Shown: positions 7,240 through 16,720 of the stretch, in pieces | How positions within the stretch are numbered: the first letter of the stretch is position 1 | How the letters are laid out: every line of letters begins with the position of its first letter | IMG/VR virus record: IMGVR_UViG_3300035126_000903 | Location: 62,001-126,000 of that record | Source: a virus | Reading direction: 5' to 3' (one strand) | Length of the DNA: 64,000 bases | Notes under the pieces: generated by a model | Databases searched by the model: none | The model's input: the letters and a program-made list of their open reading frames with translations, nothing else | What the model was told of the DNA's origin: nothing | Position numbers and translations under genes: made by a program

Positions 7240-7830
7240 TTATTTACATATGAAATCACTTAATTTTGTAGATTTTGGCGCCACATTATAAAAGTAATAA
7301 CACTCATTAATATTCAATTTTTTAGATTGAATTGTTTTATAAAACCCAGTTGGTATAGTAGCACCACCAGGTACTTTTTTAAGTGGTGGGTTAAAATCTA
7401 TTCTAATATATACATAAATATCATCGGATTTCTGTCTCAAATTTCTTTCATATTCTTCCAACTCTTTCCAAGGACCTCTATTTAGAGATTGGTGTTGAAG
7501 AGCGGAGTTTAGATAAGTAAATGTTTGTTTTAACAGGTTTATATCACAACCAAATGCTGCAGCAGGAGCCATATGCCCTTTGTCCCATTCGTTACTTACA
7601 TAATCACCATTATCGGATGTATAATATTCTTTTTCTTTATAAAAATCCAACCCCTTACGAGATACTGAATTTTGGGCGCACTGAACGGTGTATTTAACCC
7701 ATTTTGGTTGTTCCAATACTTCGGAGTACACCATTTCAAATATAGGGGATTTGATATATACACTATCTCGCTTTTGTGCGAAAATAGATAGTGGTAATAC
7801 AAATAGTAATAATAATAATAATTTTTTCAT
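7240..7830 (-). CDS. secreted DNA/RNA non-specific endonuclease (DRGH type)
   Basis: The protein has a clear signal peptide (MKKLLLLLLFVLPLSIFAQ) and a beta-beta-alpha-metal nuclease core with DKGHMAPAAAF in place of the usual DRGHMAPAAD, giving the catalytic histidine. The downstream helix YLNSALQHQSLNRGPWKELE carries the metal-binding asparagine typical of NucA/Serratia nuclease relatives. At 196 residues it is short for the family and lacks part of the C-terminal region. The signal peptide points to the host periplasm or outside, where it could degrade host or competitor DNA or scavenge nucleotides. Confidence 0.88.
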   Translation of the reverse strand: MKKLLLLLLFVLPLSIFAQKRDSVYIKSPIFEMVYSEVLEQPKWVKYTVQCAQNSVSRKGLDFYKEKEYYTSDNGDYVSNEWDKGHMAPAAAFGCDINLLKQTFTYLNSALQHQSLNRGPWKELEEYERNLRQKSDDIYVYIRIDFNPPLKKVPGGATIPTGFYKTIQSKKLNINECYYFYNVAPKSTKLSDFICK

Positions 7831-7833
7831 ATT

Positions 7834-8436
7834 TTAGTCCTTATCATAGTCATTTATCTCATACCAATCATCTTCATAATCATAATCATTATCCATTTCA
7901 TCTTCAGAATCAGTAATATAATCACCATCATACATTATTGCGTTTTCAGATTTAAGTTCTTCTACACACTCTTCCAATATACTTTCTTTTATAGCAAATA
8001 CCTTATCTTCCAATGTATATGGAGATTCATAATCTTCTTTCTCTAATAAAGAACTAAGTTGTTTTTCACTAGAAATTGAATTTGTTGCTGTTCCATAAAA
8101 AGCACCAACATGGACATACTCACTATGCTCATAGGTTGCTTTTACCTCAAAGTTTTCATCAATCTCTCTAAAAATATCGCACATTCTATTTATCAAATCA
8201 TACGGAAAATCGGTATCCGAAGATAAAATTATAACGGATTCATCACCAATAAAAGAATTACTCAATGTGGTTGTGCATGTACCAACACAATTATAATCCC
8301 AATCGTGAGTTGTTTCGTAAAACTGACTTAGTAACCAATTATTATCACCCTCTTTCGGATTTGAGAAAATGGATGAAAGCGTTGATTGCAAATCTTCATT
8401 TCCAATGATTTTGATTGTTGATAGAATTTTATCCAT
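7834..8436 (-). CDS. acidic protein, possible Api92/YubB-like fold
   Basis: A 200-residue protein ending in a very acidic tail rich in Asp, Glu and Tyr (from about residue 170). The first 120 residues alternate strands and helices: ESVIILSSDTDFPYDLINRM, then FEVKATYEHSEYVHVGAFYG. This resembles the layout of the 12611-13183 product (SAWDPVIGF, then WIEHTFEDEAYLFAGV), so the two may be distant relatives with a ferredoxin-like fold. Function unknown. Confidence 0.6.
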   Translation of the reverse strand: MDKILSTIKIIGNEDLQSTLSSIFSNPKEGDNNWLLSQFYETTHDWDYNCVGTCTTTLSNSFIGDESVIILSSDTDFPYDLINRMCDIFREIDENFEVKATYEHSEYVHVGAFYGTATNSISSEKQLSSLLEKEDYESPYTLEDKVFAIKESILEECVEELKSENAIMYDGDYITDSEDEMDNDYDYEDDWYEINDYDKD

Positions 8437-8456
8437 ATGTAATAAATAGTTTAATT

Positions 8457-8651
8457 TTATTGTTGATTATCTTCGTGAATTTTACCAATAGGTTTAACCT
8501 CATATTTATACCCAGAATCAGAATTTGTTTCAAAGATATTAGCGTAGTGTTCCGCTGATTCTTCATCATCAAACTCCCAAACTTCTCCGTGCCCATCTAA
8601 CAATATAACGGGAACATTTTTTTTAATGTATTTTACTATTACAAAGCTCAT
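8457..8651 (-). CDS. hypothetical protein, 64 aa
   Basis: Short soluble protein with a beta-hairpin-like start (SFVIVKYIKKNVPVILL) and EESAEHYANIF helix. The start overlaps the end of the J-domain gene by four bases (ATGA), so it is translated from the chaperone transcript. Function unknown. Confidence 0.6.
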   Translation of the reverse strand: MSFVIVKYIKKNVPVILLDGHGEVWEFDDEESAEHYANIFETNSDSGYKYEVKPIGKIHEDNQQ

Positions 8652-9229
8652 AATTTATCCTCTATTTCATTTAACGGAATTTCACATCCAATTTGTTGCT
8701 CTACGGTTTTTATTACATCCAATTTTTCTTTTTTACTTTTTGAAGTAGCCCAAATCCATGCCAATGATTTTTGCATATCCTTTATTTTATCTTCATAATT
8801 AATTATATTTTTTCTAAGCAAAACCTCATCTTCTGAATCAATTTCGTAATCAATATCATATTTAACTGCTAAATCAATCATTCCAATTAAATTATCTGAA
8901 TCATAGGCTGCTTTTAATGTATAAAAATCTTCGTTTGTTCCACCTCTATCAGGATGAGCTTTAATTGATATGTTTTTAAAAAGTTTTTTATATTTCGTAT
9001 CCGCTTTCTTTTCTATTTCTATTTTGGGTTTCGGTGGTTCGGAAGTATCGGGCTCCTCATTTCTGACCTCACCGGTCTCCTGATTAACCCAATACTCCGT
9101 AACACCTTCATTAGAACCAGAAACCCCCATAACTGGTTCTTTTTCTTCTTTTTTTTGAAATTTACTAAAAAAAGAGTTGAATTCATTCAAATAAGTATCG
9201 AAATCAGTTTCAACATCTTCTAACTCCAT
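8648..9229 (-). CDS. J-domain (DnaJ-like) protein
   Basis: The centre of this 193-residue protein has KKLFKNISIKAHPDRGGTNE, i.e. helix II of a J domain followed by the HPD signature, and FYTLKAAYDSDNLIGMIDL as the next helix. The J domain is internal, with an acidic N-terminal helix and a C-terminal coiled coil. I chose the ATG at 9227-9229, which follows the GroEL stop by 22 bases; a longer frame would overlap groEL. HPD proteins stimulate Hsp70 ATPase, so it could recruit host DnaK. It is the fourth gene of a GroES - HNH - GroEL - J-protein run. Confidence 0.82.
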   Translation of the reverse strand: MELEDVETDFDTYLNEFNSFFSKFQKKEEKEPVMGVSGSNEGVTEYWVNQETGEVRNEEPDTSEPPKPKIEIEKKADTKYKKLFKNISIKAHPDRGGTNEDFYTLKAAYDSDNLIGMIDLAVKYDIDYEIDSEDEVLLRKNIINYEDKIKDMQKSLAWIWATSKSKKEKLDVIKTVEQQIGCEIPLNEIEDKL

Positions 9230-9251
9230 TTGAATGTATTTATACTTCAAA

Positions 9252-11511
<2,260 letters not shown>

Positions 11512-11515
11512 CCGT

Positions 11516-11800
11516 TTATTCTTTTACCATTAAGATTTCGCTTTCACGATATAGATTGTATTTTACTCCATCAATTTTAATTTGAAAACCTGTTCCATCT
11601 AAAACGACTTCATCATCTACTTTAAGTTTCATAGGTATTTTTACACCTTGCTGAGTAAATAATCCATCTCCAACCGCTACAACTTTACCTGTCATAGTTT
11701 CTTTTGCGGTTTCGGGTTTGTACAACCCACCTTTTGTTTTGTCATCGTGTTTGTTTACGGAAACAAGCACATAATCATTCATTGGTTTATAGTTCATCAT
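11516..11800 (-). CDS. groES: co-chaperonin GroES
   Basis: A 94-residue co-chaperonin: MNDYVLVSVNKHDDKTKGGL, mobile loop around DDKTKGGLYKPETAKETMTG, then GKVVAVGDG and VDDEVVLDGTGF. Length is that of bacterial GroES. AAAGGAG lies just before two adjacent ATG codons (11800 and 11797). The promoter at 11821-11852 sits 21 bases upstream and should drive groES, the HNH gene, groEL and the J-domain gene. Confidence 0.95.
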   Translation of the reverse strand: MMNYKPMNDYVLVSVNKHDDKTKGGLYKPETAKETMTGKVVAVGDGLFTQQGVKIPMKLKVDDEVVLDGTGFQIKIDGVKYNLYRESEILMVKE

Positions 11801-11820
11801 AACTCCTTTATTTTTTTGAT

Positions 11821-11852
11821 AAATATACGAAAAAAAGTTTTAATTACCAAAA
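11821..11852 (-). promoter_or_regulatory. promoter of the chaperonin operon
   Basis: Minus-strand TTTTGG at 11847-11852 and CGTATATTT at 11821-11829 with about 18 bases between. The upstream box lies inside the last codons of the preceding gene (stop at 11844-11846), so the promoter is embedded in coding sequence. It precedes groES by 21 bases. Confidence 0.8.
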
Positions 11853-12296
11853 TTTTCCATTGATAAAATCTTTTTGTTTTTGGATTGCATTTTTGAGTTC
11901 AACTTTATCAATTTTGGTTTCAGTTGTTGTTTCTTTTATTGGTTGATTTATTTTAATATTTCTTTCCAATCGTTTTTTTATTAATTCTTTCTCACCACCA
12001 GTGAGAGAATTTGATAATATGGATGAAACATAACAATACGGGTCTTCTGGGTCATCCAATTGTAAGTCATAATAAATACACCCTGGTCTAGTTACCGATT
12101 TAACTCTATAACAAGCCCAACCATCTTTACTATGGTAACATTCGGATACAAAACCAATTTCTCTTTCACCATACCATTTAAACGCAACCATATCGTTTGG
12201 TTTAAATTGGTGTTTTTTAAAGCGTTTCTTATCCTTATTTACATTTCTAACAGTGGGTAGTTCTATATTAGATTTCGATTCCAACAAAACCTCCAT
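11844..12296 (-). CDS. hypothetical protein with SH3-like domain
   Basis: Starting at the ATG at 12294-12296, the product has about 150 residues. Residues about 30-90 form a beta-rich domain (KPNDMVAFKWYGEREIGFV, GWACYRVKSVTRPGCIYYD) suggestive of an SH3/KOW-like barrel; the C-terminal third is lysine-rich and helical. It overlaps the HAD gene end by 29 bases. A TTG 15 bases upstream could also serve as start but lies deeper in the HAD gene. Function unknown. Confidence 0.65.
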   Translation of the reverse strand: MEVLLESKSNIELPTVRNVNKDKKRFKKHQFKPNDMVAFKWYGEREIGFVSECYHSKDGWACYRVKSVTRPGCIYYDLQLDDPEDPYCYVSSILSNSLTGGEKELIKKRLERNIKINQPIKETTTETKIDKVELKNAIQKQKDFINGKFW

Positions 12297-12618
12297 TTTT
12301 TTGAACTTCAATAGCAGTTGCCCTTTTTTCAGTTGGGTTTTTTACACTTTTATTGTTTATCAAAATCCTTTCAGCCCTACCAATACCCATAACCAATTGG
12401 TGAAACGGAATACCTAAAATATTCATCTCATCTATTGTGATTTGGCGTAATTCTTCGGGTCGTGCTGTGGTTAAGACGATATAATTACCCTCATTATACC
12501 AATTGTTCATTTTTTCAACAACGCCGGGCAAGACCATACTTGTCTTAGGGTTTATTTCTTCAAAATTGACTTGATAAACAAGCGTTCCATCAATATCACA
12601 AAAAATTGTTTTACTCAT
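12268..12618 (-). CDS. HAD-superfamily phosphatase
   Basis: A 116-residue minimal HAD domain: motif I KTIFCDIDGTLV (nucleophile Asp at residue 8), motif II VLTTARPEELR, and LINNKSVKNPTEKR towards the end. Cap-less small size fits phage HAD phosphatases of the KdsC/polynucleotide-phosphatase-like type. The final acidic motif is not clearly present within the frame, so catalytic competence is uncertain. It overlaps genes on both sides. Confidence 0.82.
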   Translation of the reverse strand: MSKTIFCDIDGTLVYQVNFEEINPKTSMVLPGVVEKMNNWYNEGNYIVLTTARPEELRQITIDEMNILGIPFHQLVMGIGRAERILINNKSVKNPTEKRATAIEVQKNGGFVGIEI

Positions 12619-13183
12619 CGTTATTGTCTTTTACATATTCTAAATAATAATTCACTTCGGACTCCATTAAATTACGAAGTTCATCTTCGAATTCTTCGTA
12701 GTAAGTACCACCCTCACGGATTTTGGGTACATCCCACCCATCCATATCTGTCCATTCATCGGATGTGTAATCTTTTGCCGCCAAATGAACACCTGCAAAT
12801 AAATAGGCTTCATCTTCAAAGGTATGTTCAATCCAAATATCCTCTTTTATGTTTGATAGAACTTCCGCCAACTTTTCAACAAATCCTATAACTGGGTCCC
12901 ACGCAGATACCATTCTAATAGAGACCCGAGTTTCTTCTTCATTTGCAATATGCCCATAAAACCATTTAGCGCCACACACTTCTACTACCCAATTTCTATT
13001 ATAATCCTTATTACCATTTGCCCATATATTATTGTAAACTCTATTTACCAAATCCACAGTCTTTACATCAATCTCAAAAGGATTATCTTCCCGTCTATTA
13101 GGTTTGAAAATCTCTTTTAATTTTTCAGTAACTTCAGTATTTACATTTTCAACAATAATATAATTTGAAACTTCGTTTGCCAT
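12611..13183 (-). CDS. Api92/YubB-like protein
   Basis: A 190-residue protein with NWVVEVCGAKWFYGHI, VSIRMVSAWDPVIGFVEKL and a second beta-hairpin (WIEHTFEDEAYLFAGVHLA). The order NxxVEVxGAKW, then SAWxP, then acidic FxExA/G is that of Api92-like (YubB) proteins, which occur on plasmids and phages and have no defined role. The C-terminal 40 residues are acidic and helical. It overlaps the HAD gene by eight bases. Confidence 0.6.
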   Translation of the reverse strand: MANEVSNYIIVENVNTEVTEKLKEIFKPNRREDNPFEIDVKTVDLVNRVYNNIWANGNKDYNRNWVVEVCGAKWFYGHIANEEETRVSIRMVSAWDPVIGFVEKLAEVLSNIKEDIWIEHTFEDEAYLFAGVHLAAKDYTSDEWTDMDGWDVPKIREGGTYYEEFEDELRNLMESEVNYYLEYVKDNNDE

Positions 13184-13233
13184 AACTATATTTTAATCTA
13201 CAATGGTGATGTTTGATTCTCGTTTTTTAATTT

Positions 13234-13590
13234 TTAACCTTTGATTATTTCTTTGTTTGTTTTACCGAATTTGTTCTCAAGTTTATCAATACGAGAGTCT
13301 ATCATTCGCCGGATTTCATCGCATTCTTGCTGAATGTCATTAATTTGAGTATCAATGCTTCTATTTGTTTCATCAATTTTCAAAGCCACCTCTCGCATTT
13401 CATCTACGATTCTTCGGTCCATGTTAAACTCATTTGATTCAATCAATCGAACAATATCGTTGGTTCTTTCATCAAAATCGTTTGTGTTTGATTCAATTTT
13501 TTGAATTTTATTCCTCACATTAACCATACCAACAGCTATCAATGTAAATCCAGCTGAAACTACACCTAATACAAAATATACTATTTCCAT
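13234..13590 (-). CDS. membrane-anchored coiled-coil protein
   Basis: An N-terminal membrane helix (VYFVLGVVSAGFTLIAVG) is followed by about 90 residues of heptad-patterned, charged helix (IQKIESNTNDFDERTNDIV, IDKLENKFGKTNKEI). AAAAAGGAG stands eight bases before the ATG. Such single-pass coiled-coil proteins may be spanin-like or scaffold other membrane proteins; nothing more specific can be said. Confidence 0.65.
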   Translation of the reverse strand: MEIVYFVLGVVSAGFTLIAVGMVNVRNKIQKIESNTNDFDERTNDIVRLIESNEFNMDRRIVDEMREVALKIDETNRSIDTQINDIQQECDEIRRMIDSRIDKLENKFGKTNKEIIKG

Positions 13591-13627
13591 AATTTTTTCT
13601 CCTTTTTATTTTAGAGAGAACCAAACA

Positions 13628-13828
13628 TCACCATATAGATAGTTTTCTTTTTAAGTTTTTAATATGTTTACACTCAGAACCTCGTCCAAACTCATAGGAA
13701 GGACAGGAGCAACTGAACCTTTTATGATTAAACGATGTAACTTTATAATATTTTAATTTATTGGTTTTTTTATCACGAGAACCCATCTCAATGTAAACCT
13801 GCGTCCAATCGTTAGTAAGCATTTTCAT
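13628..13828 (-). CDS. SWIM zinc-finger protein
   Basis: The C-terminal half carries FSCSCPSYEFGRGSECKHI, a CxCx(n)CxH SWIM finger. I chose the ATG at 13826-13828 (overlap of 17 bases with the upstream gene); a second one at 13820-13822 or a longer frame from 13867 is possible. SWIM fingers bind DNA or protein. As a 66-residue stand-alone finger it may be a regulator or an accessory to a repair or helicase protein. Confidence 0.75.
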   Translation of the reverse strand: MKMLTNDWTQVYIEMGSRDKKTNKLKYYKVTSFNHKRFSCSCPSYEFGRGSECKHIKNLKRKLSIW

Positions 13829-13997
13829 CCATTTCGGTTCTATAAGTAATTGCTTCATCAATCTCATCGCCGGTCATAGAATCGGCAACTTCCATCAATT
13901 CATCACAAACCTCGTCAGAGCATTGACCATACAACTCAATCATAAGATTTGCCCTTTCCTGAAGGGTAATAAAACGAAAAACTTTTTGTGAAATCAT
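13812..13997 (-). CDS. hypothetical acidic protein, 61 aa
   Basis: A short acidic helical protein (ERANLMIELYGQCSDEVCDE, LMEVADSMTGDEIDEAI). It is the first gene after the promoter at 14041-14076 and the DnaA-box cluster. The leader between the promoter and the start is unusual in having two runs of G/C (CCCCCAAAA, CCCCCCAAAG on the minus strand). Function unknown. Confidence 0.6.
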   Translation of the reverse strand: MISQKVFRFITLQERANLMIELYGQCSDEVCDELMEVADSMTGDEIDEAITYRTEMDENAY

Positions 13998-14040
13998 AAC
14001 TTTGGGGGGTTTATTTTGGGGGTTTATTAATCATTACAAT

Positions 14041-14076
14041 GTAAATATACGAAACTTTTGGTGAAAATCCAAGCTT
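14041..14076 (-). promoter_or_regulatory. promoter, Bacteroidota type, with long conserved upstream region
   Basis: Minus-strand AAGCTTGGA (TTGG at 14069-14072) and CGTATATTTAC (14041-14051) are separated by about 19 bases. Further upstream the sequence TGTGGATAAATTTAA and GATAATTTAA matches the region above the promoter at 57991-58028. It should drive the genes at 13997 and below. Confidence 0.8.
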
Positions 14077-14099
14077 TTTAGATTAAATTATCATTAAAT

Positions 14100-14138
14100 T
14101 TATCCACATTTATTCACAGTTATCCACATTTTGTGGAT
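14100..14138 (-). promoter_or_regulatory. three DnaA-box-like repeats in 10-base phase plus an inverted half-site
   Basis: On the plus strand TTATCCACA at 14100-14108, TTATTCACA at 14110-14118 and TTATCCACA at 14120-14128 repeat exactly every 10 bases, i.e. one helical turn. TGTGGAT at 14132-14138 pairs with ATCCACA at 14122-14128 as a 7-base stem with a 3-base loop. TTATCCACA is the consensus DnaA box. The cluster lies directly behind the stop of the 59-residue gene and about 25 bases upstream of the -33 box of a promoter. It could be a DnaA-dependent origin element or a DnaA-controlled operator. Confidence 0.7.
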
Positions 14139-14139
14139 T

Positions 14140-14319
14140 TTACTCCCCATTTTTATAGGGAAACCACTTATTTAGGGTTTCTTGGCGTTTATCACACCCA
14201 CAATCGGTATTTCCGGTCAATTCTGCTATTTTTTTTGCCAATTCATCCATCTTTGTTGCTGCTGTTATTTTTGCAACAGTATCACCCAATCCTCTACTTT
14301 TTAAATTTTTATTACTCAC
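14140..14319 (-). CDS. small CGC-motif protein, 59 aa
   Basis: The frame begins with GTG at 14317-14319, inside the ClpS-like stop region (GTGAGTAA overlap), and ends with TAA at 14140-14142. The product reads LKSRGLGDTVAKITAATKMD, then NTDCGCDKRQETLNKWFPY. The pattern GLGDTxxKxTxATxxx followed by CGCxxRxxxLNxxFPY is familiar from small unannotated phage proteins and suggests a metal- or nucleic acid-binding peptide. Codon spacing and the overlap support expression. Function unknown. Confidence 0.7.
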   Translation of the reverse strand: MSNKNLKSRGLGDTVAKITAATKMDELAKKIAELTGNTDCGCDKRQETLNKWFPYKNGE

Positions 14320-14536
14320 TTACCAACTCCGTTTTATAATTCATACCTTTTAACTCATTTTGATATAAGTTTGCCATATCAAAATCACCATAAAACACAC
14401 AACACTTACCAACAGTATGAATTATGTTAGCAACGCTGCAAGTTTGGGTTATGGGCATATGAAACATATCTGATAAATGCATTTGAACTTCATCAAACGA
14501 ATGATGATTATCGTTATGAATAAATAATTTTGTCAT
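14312..14536 (-). CDS. ClpS-like adaptor of the Clp protease
   Basis: The 74-residue product follows ClpS from its first strand to its end: LFIHNDNHHSFDEVQMHLSD (family LxxxNDDxxxFDxV), a helix, ANIIHTVGKCCVFYGDF (family xxVHxxGKxxVxxGxx), then ANLYQNELKGMNYKTELV. ClpS delivers N-degron substrates to ClpAP and binds the ClpA/ClpC N-domain. The extended N-terminal tail of bacterial ClpS, which regulates the unfoldase, is absent: the core starts at residue 2. No Clp ATPase or protease is in the window, so it would act on host enzymes. It could redirect or block host proteolysis. Confidence 0.8.
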   Translation of the reverse strand: MTKLFIHNDNHHSFDEVQMHLSDMFHMPITQTCSVANIIHTVGKCCVFYGDFDMANLYQNELKGMNYKTELVSE

Positions 14537-14708
14537 TTTCTATATCAAATTTTTTTTGAAACTTGTTTATATAAATGGGAACTTCATACTCATTACACAT
14601 TTCGGCCAAAATTGGACGATTTGAGTTATCCAATACATAAACAATATGAGTCTGTCCACTCCCCCCAAAATCTACTTCATACTTTAACTTTTTTACTCTT
14701 ATTTTCAT
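14514..14708 (-). CDS. hypothetical protein, 64 aa
   Basis: A small protein with strand-rich N-terminus (MKIRVKKLKYEVDFGGSG) and a helix near PILAEMCNEY. It overlaps the ClpS-like gene by 23 bases and the upstream gene by 32 bases, so all three are likely translated together. Function unknown. Confidence 0.55.
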   Translation of the reverse strand: MKIRVKKLKYEVDFGGSGQTHIVYVLDNSNRPILAEMCNEYEVPIYINKFQKKFDIENDKIIYS

Positions 14709-14892
14709 TTGATTTCTCCATCTTATCGGTGTAATCTTTCAACCTTTGGAGTTTTTCGTATTCTTCGTGCTTTAAATAATAATCAATCAAGTATGGAATT
14801 ACGAGTTTTTTATGCTCTTTAATACCACGATATTTACCTAAAACAACTTCCAGGGTTTCATCCATCACCATTTTTTCGTAATTGTTTACCAT
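14677..14892 (-). CDS. hypothetical protein, 71 aa
   Basis: A lysine-rich helical protein: ETLEVVLGKYRGIKEHKKLV, then LIDYYLKHEEYEKLQRLKDY and a basic tail KSKKVKV. The size and charge suggest an RNA- or protein-binding small factor. No family recognised. Confidence 0.55.
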   Translation of the reverse strand: MVNNYEKMVMDETLEVVLGKYRGIKEHKKLVIPYLIDYYLKHEEYEKLQRLKDYTDKMEKSNENKSKKVKV

Positions 14893-14913
14893 ACAATATA
14901 TATTAAAAAATTT

Positions 14914-15495
14914 TTAATGAAGTTTGTTTAGTATCTTTTTAAAATTATTTCTTAGAACCGATTCAAATATACGAACTTTATCTTTTGGAGCAAAATTATC
15001 TACAACTAATTTAGTTTTTAAAGTTATATCAGGATATTTTAATTTCAAAGCATCTATCGCACGAACATTGGCAGGAGAATCATCCATAAAAGCAATGTCA
15101 GTATATCCACTTTTTATATGTTTCTCAATCCAATCTGCTTTCTTTTGTGGGTTTGAATCACCCAATGCAACTGGGTAAACATCCAACCCAAATTCTTTTT
15201 TAAAGTAGTGTCTAATTGGAAAAGCCAATTGTCTTGCAGTTAATATTGTAACCTTTTTATTTGGGTTTGATAGCATCCTAATCAATAAATCAACATTTTT
15301 TTTGATTATTTTTGGTTCTTTTAGCATTTTATTAAAATCGCTATAATCAAACTTATCACCAGGTTTTGGTTTATATACAGCATACTCACCCGGAGTTAGC
15401 ACCGTTTCTTTACCATCTCTGTGGGTTACTTTAATATTAGAGGATGTCTTTACCAAAGTATCATCCAAATCGAAAACTCTTAATACTTTTCCCAT
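14914..15495 (-). CDS. HAD-superfamily phosphatase, 193 aa
   Basis: All HAD motifs are present: motif I LRVFDLDDTLVKT, motif II VTILTARQLAFPI, a lysine in NPQKKADWI, and motif III/IV YTDIAFMDDSPANVRA. An inserted segment after motif I (about residues 20-60) forms a small cap. The layout resembles phage HAD proteins related to polynucleotide 3'-phosphatases. Substrate unknown. The promoter at 15501-15532 lies immediately upstream (six bases from the start codon), so the leader must be very short or absent. Confidence 0.85.
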   Translation of the reverse strand: MGKVLRVFDLDDTLVKTSSNIKVTHRDGKETVLTPGEYAVYKPKPGDKFDYSDFNKMLKEPKIIKKNVDLLIRMLSNPNKKVTILTARQLAFPIRHYFKKEFGLDVYPVALGDSNPQKKADWIEKHIKSGYTDIAFMDDSPANVRAIDALKLKYPDITLKTKLVVDNFAPKDKVRIFESVLRNNFKKILNKLH

Positions 15496-15500
15496 ACATA

Positions 15501-15532
15501 TAAATATACGAAAAAAAGTTTAATTATCCAAA
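15501..15532 (-). promoter_or_regulatory. promoter before HAD gene
   Basis: Minus-strand TTTGGA at 15528-15532 and CGTATATTTA at 15501-15510, with 17-18 bases between. It fills the whole gap between the stop at 15533 and the start at 15495, so transcripts would begin at or next to the start codon. Confidence 0.75.
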
Positions 15533-16720
15533 TTATTTTACAGAATTTGATTGGGTTTTTTCTCCACGCTGCCTTGCTTTCCTACCAGCACAATGGGCTT
15601 TTTGAGAAAAACCCTTTGGATTATTACAATCTATTGATTTTTTGTATTTGTTAGTCCAATCTTCGCTTAACTTTTTTTTTAATAATTCATAAATGCGGTT
15701 TTCTATGGTTTTTAACTTATCATAGTATTTCGGGTTCTCAAATACATGGTCTTTTGCAATCTCAAATGCCACCTTTTTATCATTGGTATGTTCCATTTCC
15801 ACTTTCACACCTTTTGCTATTTGAGATTTTATTTCATCCACACCCACCCCGTGCTTTTTTGCCAAATCATCCAATGAGTATTTATCTGCCATACCACCAG
15901 GAAAAACATCTTCGTTTCGGGTTTTATCGACCATAGGCATTTCATATAATAATTTACTTAGTGGTGAATACGTAAACTTTTCTATTAAGCTATTTTCAAT
16001 TTTAGCAAATTTTGCAGGCCTTTTAGCACAATTATTATAAGGGTTTTTTTCCTTTATTAAAAGAATTTGATGTGTTATTTCATGCAATACAGCGGTTTCT
16101 ATATCTCTAACCTTACCTAAATCAAATGTAATATAAAGTGGTTCAAATGTTTTTGTATGATAGGTTGTTGCTGCACCCAATCTACCAACCGAACCAAATT
16201 TTATTGGAATTGGGGATATACCAACTGCTTTGCAAACCCCCTTATAATAATTTACAATATTTTGTGGTTTAATTGCCTCGTTTAATTTACCCTCAAATTG
16301 CCCCTGCGTCTTAACCTTAACCCAACCACCACCAGGAATATCAAATATTCTTGCAGGAATTGGTATTATACCTGTCTTTGGTAGATATGATAAGTATTTT
16401 CTATCAATATGTATTACCCTAACTAAATAACTACGAGTCCTATTATCAACACCAACCAATTCAACTTCTACTTGGACTGGGTTTCCATCTACTTTTAATT
16501 TACCCTTATATATATTACCCTTAGTATGTCTTGCCTCAGAAACATCACCCTCAGGTGCAGGTGGTTCGGGTGCAGGTGGTTCGGATGCAGGTGGCTCTTC
16601 CTCTTTTGGAGGTTCTTCTTTCTGGACTAAGTCAATAGGAAACGCATAGGTGTATCCACCGCATCGTTTTCTATATTCCTGTTCGGTTTCACCCTTTTTT
16701 CTTGAGGAGCAATTTGCCAT
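15533..16720 (-). CDS. multidomain protein with HExxH metallopeptidase-like site and DUF5661-like region
   Basis: A 395-residue protein. It starts CSSRKKGETEQEYRKRCGG, followed by a Pro/Glu linker with repeated EPPAPE units (residues about 37-58). The middle carries ETAVLHEITHQILL, an HExxH zinc site. Towards the C-terminus KGVKVEMEHTNDKKVAFEIA with DHVFENPKYYDKL matches the DUF5661 pattern. The end SIDCNNPKGFSQKAHCAGRK is a tail seen on other phage proteins. The basic tail and modular build suggest a virion-associated or packaged protein. The start overlaps the upstream gene by 32 bases. Confidence 0.72.
   Translation of the reverse strand: MANCSSRKKGETEQEYRKRCGGYTYAFPIDLVQKEEPPKEEEPPASEPPAPEPPAPEGDVSEARHTKGNIYKGKLKVDGNPVQVEVELVGVDNRTRSYLVRVIHIDRKYLSYLPKTGIIPIPARIFDIPGGGWVKVKTQGQFEGKLNEAIKPQNIVNYYKGVCKAVGISPIPIKFGSVGRLGAATTYHTKTFEPLYITFDLGKVRDIETAVLHEITHQILLIKEKNPYNNCAKRPAKFAKIENSLIEKFTYSPLSKLLYEMPMVDKTRNEDVFPGGMADKYSLDDLAKKHGVGVDEIKSQIAKGVKVEMEHTNDKKVAFEIAKDHVFENPKYYDKLKTIENRIYELLKKKLSEDWTNKYKKSIDCNNPKGFSQKAHCAGRKARQRGEKTQSNSVK

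Noticed and set aside
13234-13590. Spanin assignment for the 118-aa membrane-coiled-coil protein
   Set aside because: Topology is compatible, but it is 4 kb from the lysis genes and any single-pass coiled-coil protein would look the same.
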